NCBI GenBank assembly: GCA_015499995.1
Contig: JADNRV010000102.1
Location: forward strand, 124,001 to 188,000
DNA length: 64,000 nt
Direction: 5' to 3'
Source of the DNA: Flammula alnicola
Lineage: Eukaryota > Basidiomycota > Agaricomycetes > Agaricales > Strophariaceae
The notes under the pieces were generated by a model. That model searched no databases, was not told the origin of the DNA, and saw only the letters and a list, made by a program, of their open reading frames with translations. Every line of letters starts with the position of its first letter. Position 1 is the stretch's first letter. The position numbers and the translations under genes were made by a program. Shown here piece after piece: positions 59,138 through 64,000 of this stretch.

Positions 59138-60860
59138 CTATAAGGCAACGCTCACGTCCAAAATAACCACACGGCCGGAACTATACCCAAAACATGCTCT
59201 GTCCCTCGAAAATGAAGACGATGTGAAGTCGCAATAATGAGAGGGTATCCAGCAGTCGCGGAGTGCACCGACTATCCAATGACCATCATCAGATATCGAA
59301 AGCGTGGGATCTATACTGAGCATAGGTTGTACTGGATAGACAATGAAGAACTTTCCGGTTCCTGCACGGTGAACCTCGCTAGAGTCGGGCAATTTGACGC
59401 TGAGAGTGGTCATTACATGTACCTCGCCCGTTGTCACGTTCCAGATCCGGACCGTCTCGTCGTATGATCCAGAGACCACTCGGCTGCCATCCTGGGAGAA
59501 CGCGACGGACCTCACCAAACCCGTGTGGCCCTTCAGCTCAGCCTGTACCTCGCCCGTCGTCGCGTTCCAGATCCGGACCGTGTCGTCAGCTGATCCAGAG
59601 ACCACTCGGCTGCCATCCTGGGAGAACGCGACGGACATCACCCAACTCGTGTGGCCCTTCAGCTCAGCCTGTACCTCGCCCGTTGTCACATTCCAGATCC
59701 GGACCGTCGCGTCGTATGATCCAGAGACGACTCGGCTGCCGTCCTGGGAGAACGCGACGGAATTCACCACATCCATGTGGCCCTTCAGCTCAGCCTGTAC
59801 CTCGCTCGTCATTGCGTTCCAAATCCGCACCGTCTTGTCATACGATCCAGAGTCTAGAGACGACTCGGCCGCCATCTAGGGAGAATACGACCGACGTCAC
59901 CCGAGCCGTGTGGCCCTTCAGCTCAGCCTGTACCTCGCCCGTCATTGCATTCCAGATCCGGACCGTCTTGACATACGATCCAGAGACAACTTGGCTGCCA
60001 TCTCGGGAGAACGCGACAGATGCCACCTCAGCCCTGAGACCCTGCAGCTCATCCTGTACCCTGTGGCCCTTCAGCTCAGCCTGTACCTCACCCGTTGTTG
60101 CGTTCCAGATCACTGTCTCGTCATCCGATCCAGAGATGATTCGGCTTCCGTCCTGGGAGAACGCGACAGAATTCACTCCAGAGCTGTTTTGCATAACAAT
60201 CTCTGTTGGATCCCACGAGTTGGATAGTCCTAATGTGAGTTTAGGCGCTCGGCTGACGTCAGTAGCGTACACCTTGCGTATTAATGATTCATTTGGAATC
60301 CAAGCGAGTGCAGAGTGATAGATCTCGAAGCAATGTTTCTGAATGGATTCAAAGTTCATTTGCAGACATCGACGGGCGTCGTCAACGAGTAACTGAAGCT
60401 CGTGGCATCGAATATCTGTCATTTGGAGGCGCTGACGGTAGGACACATTTTTAGCTCGAGACTTCACTGTGTTCAGGCAAACCACTTACTGATAGAACAG
60501 CTGTCGCACTTTCGAGAGATTTGAGTCCTGTCTGGAGCTCACCCAACACACTTAGACACTCTATCCAGTGCAGAAAGTGTGTATGGAGAAAAACGAAAAG
60601 AACGGTGACAAGATCAGAGCCAGATATTTGTACCTCTGCTAAATGAGAAGCCCAATAGAGGCATGAATATTTGAGCGCTTCAGAGATTTCACCGATGTTG
60701 TCTAGAGAGTTGGTTGCTTCTCTGCGTGACAGAGTCAACTCTTCGGGAATATTGCATATGTTGTACTTTAGCGAGCGATTCATGTGCTCCAAACATTTGA
60801 GAGCGAGCATTTCATGGCACTCCGGAGAAACCAGTGCAGGAAACGAGGTGAATATGGTCC
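59138..60860 (-). pseudogene. NACHT-WD40 (NLR-like) gene remnant: C-terminal half with WD40 repeats
   Basis: Fungal NWD proteins act in non-self recognition; their WD40 repeats evolve by concerted expansion. Here the remnant starts near 60860 with SPECHEMLALKCLEHMNRSLKYNIC, the linker that normally follows the NACHT domain, and continues through an intron (about 60495-60470) to ALAWIPNESLIRKVY. About seven WD40 units follow, of the type VNSVAFSQDGSRVVSGS ... TVRIWN ... ELKGH, nearly identical in DNA with a 126-bp period (about 59430-60180). An extra 7 bp near 59855-59865 (TCTAGACTCT in place of TCT) breaks the frame between two repeats. One unit reads ETVIWN, lacking Arg. The NACHT domain is absent, replaced by a short GC-rich repeat. 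The final propeller-like segment ends at the stop 59138. Confidence 0.75.
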
Positions 60861-60880
60861 ATGTGCCACGAACACGATAT

Positions 60881-60962
60881 CGCACGGTGCGCATGGCATG
60901 TGTGCGCACCGTGCATGGCATGGTATGCGCACCGTGCATGGCATGGTATGCGCGCCGCGCCA
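60881..60962. repeat. 23-bp tandem repeat at the truncation point
   Basis: Two perfect units of GCGCACCGTGCATGGCATGG plus TAT (60904-60926 and 60927-60949), with degenerate partial units on both sides. It sits exactly where the NACHT-WD40 homology stops. Confidence 0.75.
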
Positions 60963-62059
60963 TAAACTCGTGTACATAGTTGTATGTAGTTCCTAATATA
61001 ACACATTTGGTTCCTCAGGAACGCAACTTTAGGCATATTGTTTTCGTTCGCCAGGAACGAAAGAACTTAGGTTTTGTACCATAGGAACGCAATAAATTCA
61101 GCCGCTACTACAGGACTACGAACGCGAAATGATCTAGCTAAGTTGTTACTTAAAGGTGGGCCTGAAGAACAAAAAAACGGACGACATACCAAACATCCTC
61201 GAGGCCGTACCGACGTTCCGCGTCCGACAGCGTCATCTTTCTCCAGCGGCTATACTTGGCGTCCTTCTCCTGTCGTTGGAAAGTCGGGGGCTTGCAGCCA
61301 TCCGGATACAGGTGCACGCCTCCAAGGTAAGGGCCGTTCCCCGGGGCGAAAACACGGGCGGTATATCGACCGTCCTTGTGGAGGCCAGAACTTTACCCGG
61401 GTGTCAGAAATGTACAGTACGCGTGCCGGAAATAGAACGCACCAGATTACCATCGTCCCCTCGGAGCCCAGACTCCCCTCCGCCTGCAAGGTACGGACCG
61501 CCAGAGACGCGTCCGATTTGAGCAGCGTTCTGTCCTTTGGGTCTTTCGGCATGTATTGTTTGAGCATTTTCACGCTGAATCCGATGTATTGGATGAACGA
61601 AGGGCGCATGGTTGGGCGAAATGACGTCGGTGGTTGGTGAAAGGTTGTAGAGTGACAAGTTGTAGAACGACAGAGTCAAATAGAGATATTGCTAGGAGGT
61701 GTAGAACGACAGAGTCAAACAGAGATATTGCTTATGTCGTCGACAACTTAACCAGTGGCCTACAAGTTGTAACCTCAAGCGCTTACAATGGATGTTCATT
61801 CTCTAGTACTAAACAACTAAATGAACGCGCTTCTTAGGATACCTGACAGTAAGAAAGCTATGTTTTAAATATATTGAGAATCTCGATATATATCTTATGT
61901 TGGACTGTCAAGGCAGGGCTTTAAGGACAGTGTCCTTCAAGGATCCTGGACGACACTACGGCATTTGCGGGCGCTTATAATACACAGCCACCTCGCGTGG
62001 CCAGAAAATGATGTCACCGAGACTGATCAGCACGCCGATCAAACCCATAATTGTGAAGA
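60963..62059. other. Repeat-related intergenic region
   Basis: At 61010-61095 there are isolated quasi-palindromes (GTTCCTCAGGAAC, GTTCGCCAGGAAC) related to the satellite further right. ORFs on both strands at 61.1-61.6 kb (for example minus 61250-61609, KQYMPKDPKDRTLLKSD) are protein-like, but I recognise no family; this may be a gene fragment. A perfect 15-nt palindrome AAGGACAGTGTCCTT lies near 61925. Confidence 0.45.
61661..61732. repeat. Two-copy 33-bp direct repeat
   Basis: The unit TGTAGAACGACAGAGTCAAA plus 13 bp occurs at 61661-61693 and 61700-61732 with one mismatch. Confidence 0.8.
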
Positions 62060-63060
62060 ACCACCGTGGGATTCTGTTCCTCAGGGACCACAGTTGGTAG
62101 GTATTCGGTCATAGGGAACGAAAAATACACATTGGCGATATTCTGTTCCTGGGGGACAGAAAGTGGGATGCATTCGTTCACAGGGAACCAAATATGCGTT
62201 TTAGCTATATTCCGTTCCTCGGGTACCACAGCTCATAGATTTTCGTTCATGGGGAACGAAAACTGTCTTTTGGGCGTATTCTGTTCCTGGGGGACAGAAG
62301 GTGGTATGTATTCGTTCACAGGGCACCAAATAGGCGTTTTAGCTATATTTTGCTCCTCGGGTACCACAGCTCATAGATATTCGTTCATGGGGAACGAAAA
62401 CTGTCTTTTGGGCGTATTCTGTTCCTGGGGGACAGAAGGTGGTATGTATTCGTTCACAGGGCACCAAATAGGCGTTTTAGCTATATTTCGTTCCTCGGGT
62501 ACCACAGCTCATAGATTTTCGTTCATGGGGAGCGAAAACTGTCCTTTGGGCGTGTATTCGTTCACAGGGCACCAAATATGCGTTTTAGCTATATTTCGTT
62601 CCTCGGGTACCACAGCTCATAGATATTCGTTCATGGGGAGCGAAAACTGTCTTTTGGGCGTGTATTTGTTCACAGGGCACCAAATATGCGTTTTAGCTAT
62701 ATTTTGTTCCTCGGGTACCACAGCTCACAGATATTCGTTCATGGGGAGCGAAAACTGTCCTTTGGGCGTGTATTCGTTCACAGGGCACCAAATATGCGTT
62801 TTAGCTATATTTCGTTCCTCGGGTACCACAGCTCATAGATATTCGTTCATGGGGAGCGAAAACTGTCTTTTGGGCGTATTCTGTTCCTGGGGGACAGAAG
62901 GTGGTATGTATTCGTTCACAGGGCACCAAATATGCATTTTAACTGTATTATGTTCGTCAGGGACGGAAATTTGTACCCATTCGTTCACGGGGTACATAAT
63001 GTACGTTTTAGCTATATTCCGTTCTTCGGAGGCCATGCATCATGATTCATAGATATTCGT
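62060..63060. repeat. 69-bp-period satellite of 13-bp quasi-palindromes (main array)
   Basis: The quasi-palindrome GTTC-N5-GAAC and close variants (GTTCCTCGGGTAC, GTTCATGGGGAAC, GTTCCTGGGGGAC, GTTCACAGGGCAC) recur with alternating spacings of 31 and 38 bp. Examples start at 62076, 62107, 62145, 62176 and 62214. Two alternating 69-bp unit types give a 138-bp higher-order period. Several later units lack 30 bp, again a multiple of three. Confidence 0.9.
62066..63052 (+). CDS. Open frame through the satellite (328 codons), coding status doubtful
   Basis: One frame is open through the entire array and reads a 23-residue repeat of the type FCSSGTTAHRYSFMGNENCLLGV / FCSWGTEGGMYSFTGHQIGVLAI. The start ATG is 62066 and the stop near 63050. 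Indels between units are multiples of three. No signal peptide, known domain or intron was seen. A tandem repeat whose period is divisible by three keeps any frame open by default, so openness alone is weak evidence for a protein. Confidence 0.2.
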   Translation: MGFCSSGTTVGRYSVIGNEKYTLAIFCSWGTESGMHSFTGNQICVLAIFRSSGTTAHRFSFMGNENCLLGVFCSWGTEGGMYSFTGHQIGVLAIFCSSGTTAHRYSFMGNENCLLGVFCSWGTEGGMYSFTGHQIGVLAIFRSSGTTAHRFSFMGSENCPLGVYSFTGHQICVLAIFRSSGTTAHRYSFMGSENCLLGVYLFTGHQICVLAIFCSSGTTAHRYSFMGSENCPLGVYSFTGHQICVLAIFRSSGTTAHRYSFMGSENCLLGVFCSWGTEGGMYSFTGHQICILTVLCSSGTEICTHSFTGYIMYVLAIFRSSEAMHHDS

Positions 63061-63229
63061 TTAGGAATGCTTCCCCTTTTGGAACAGCAGGCCTTAATCG
63101 TGCACCCCGCACTCGGTGTGCGCCACAATGAAGCTCTCTTTCACTCAAATATGCCCCGCTCCCTCTGCTTTTTCTCCGATAGTTAGATATTGCATCCTAT
63201 CATATATTTATGTAATAAATAGTGCCAAA
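63061..63229. other. Spacer between satellite blocks
   Basis: Unrelated sequence separating the two arrays. No feature seen. Confidence 0.4.
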
Positions 63230-63510
63230 GCTACAGTTCTGTTCCTCATGAACGAAAATAATGCACTCCTCGTTCATGAGGAACCAAATATTGCAAAAGG
63301 TCAGTTTCCGTTCCCCGGGCACGAAGATAATTCACTCCTGGTTCATGAGGATCGAAATGTTTCAAAGCTACATTTCCGTTCCTCATGAACGAAAATAATG
63401 CACCCTTCGTTCATGAGGAACTGAACCTTGCAAAAGCTGCAGTTCTGCTCCTCACGAACGAAAATAAGGCACCCCTGGTTCATGAATTTCGTTCCCCGGG
63501 CGCGAAATAA
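63230..63510. repeat. Second satellite block with perfect hairpins
   Basis: About four units of 66-69 bp. Each has two inverted arms: GTTCCTCATGAACGA (63241-63255) against its exact complement at 63270-63284, and a 16-bp perfect pair at 63378-63393 / 63406-63421. The arms are spaced by 12-14 nt. The second and fourth units have decayed arms. The unit is clearly related to the main array. Confidence 0.9.
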
Positions 63511-63619
63511 CAACGAAAAATAAAGGTAGGGCTGGAACGGTAGAAAATTTTAGTGTGTCTCTTGCGCCATCTTTGCTTTCCTACCCACTACACCTACTTT
63601 AACCCCAACCTTCAAAACC

Positions 63620-64000
63620 ATGCCCCCCCGTGAATCCTTGCCAGCCACTCGTCGCAGAATCCGCGAGGAAAGGGCGGCCAATCGCGCCTACCGCGACATC
63701 GCTGCCGACGCTATTGCAAGTGTCCCCTTTCCTCCTGGTTCTCCCCCCCGTGGATGCTCCCCAGCAACTCGTAGCAGAATCCGCAAGGAGGAAAGAGCGA
63801 TTATTGATGCCCACATCGCAAGCATTCCCCGGGCTGTTGGAGATGTCCCCCTTCCTCCTTGGCCTGCCCTCACCGACTATGACAACTTTTTTCCGGTGTA
63901 CGCTCCGTACCCTTTGGGCGATTTCCAACGTTCTCAGAATGCTCTCAATAAGACGCCCACTGGAACGCTTACGGTGTATTTATATAAGACATTCCAGGTA
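63620..64000 (+). CDS. Unknown protein, partial (runs off the right edge)
   Basis: ATG 63620 (context AAAACCATG) opens a frame of 127 codons without stop to the window end; the last bases CAGGTA could be an exon-intron border. The protein begins MPPRESLPATRRRIREERAA and contains an internal duplication of about 38 residues (LPATRRRIREE... and SPATRSRIRKEE...), then the more unique LTDYDNFFPVYAPYPLGDFQ. Similar arginine-rich openings are common in uncharacterised mushroom proteins. No domain was recognised. Minus-strand ORFs over the same bases are shadows of the repeat. Confidence 0.45.
   Translation, partial: MPPRESLPATRRRIREERAANRAYRDIAADAIASVPFPPGSPPRGCSPATRSRIRKEERAIIDAHIASIPRAVGDVPLPPWPALTDYDNFFPVYAPYPLGDFQRSQNALNKTPTGTLTVYLYKTFQV

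Noticed and set aside
59394..60318. Long plus-strand ORFs of 161 and 295 codons
   Set aside because: They are antisense translations of the WD40 tandem repeats.
62060..63510. A CRISPR-like array
   Set aside because: The genome is eukaryotic, the spacers are themselves repeats, and the units are contiguous 69-mers without unique spacers.

Overview
The window is nuclear DNA of a filamentous basidiomycete, most likely an Agaricomycete. Nearly every gene has many short (about 45-70 bp) GT-AG introns. The gene families are typical of mushrooms: DUF6533 and DUF6534 membrane proteins, NACHT-WD40 remnants, LysM secreted proteins and a class E P450. TIR transposons without coding capacity lie between the genes. 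Exons were inferred by eye from splice consensus and protein-family similarity, so intron edges carry more uncertainty than gene identities.

Layout. 1-510: edge of an F-box-like gene. 1.7-3.7 kb: divergent RPS13 (uS15) and RPS6 (eS6) sharing a 389-bp promoter region. 4.8-9.7 kb: condensin subunit 1, 17 exons, 1360 aa. 10.2-11.8 kb: a NAPE-PLD/Fmp30-like metallo-hydrolase with three reading-frame breaks. 11.9-13.7 kb: a DUF6533 membrane protein. 14.6-24.3 kb: a divergent gene pair (an unknown 530-aa protein and a Zn2Cys6 protein) plus a third gene with a SINE-like intron insert, bounded by two inverted 754-bp copies of the 3' end of the 530-aa gene; the second copy carries a hAT-type MITE. 24.6-31.2 kb: a small secreted Cys-rich protein, an unknown 459-aa protein and two paralogous LysM secreted proteins. 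32.2-35.2 kb: TCF25/Rqc1. 36-39.2 kb: a Tc1/mariner-type MITE and an intact P450. 39.9-53.8 kb: three DUF6534 paralogs (one frameshifted) interleaved with an unknown secreted protein, a second MITE, a DUF6593-like gene and a METTL16-type U6 snRNA m6A methyltransferase.

From about 54 kb rightward the DNA is decayed. It holds a duplicated promoter region without its gene, a BCAS3/WD40 pseudogene with nonsense and frameshift lesions, and a truncated NACHT-WD40 pseudogene. A 69-bp-period array of quasi-palindromes follows (62.06-63.06 and 63.23-63.51 kb), then a partial ORF at the right edge.

The conserved housekeeping genes (ribosome, condensin, ribosome quality control, U6 modification) form an apparently intact backbone. 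The accessory genes (LysM proteins, P450, DUF6534 and NLR families) mark dynamic interstices. The least explained structures are the hairpin satellite and the inverted duplication around the divergent gene pair.
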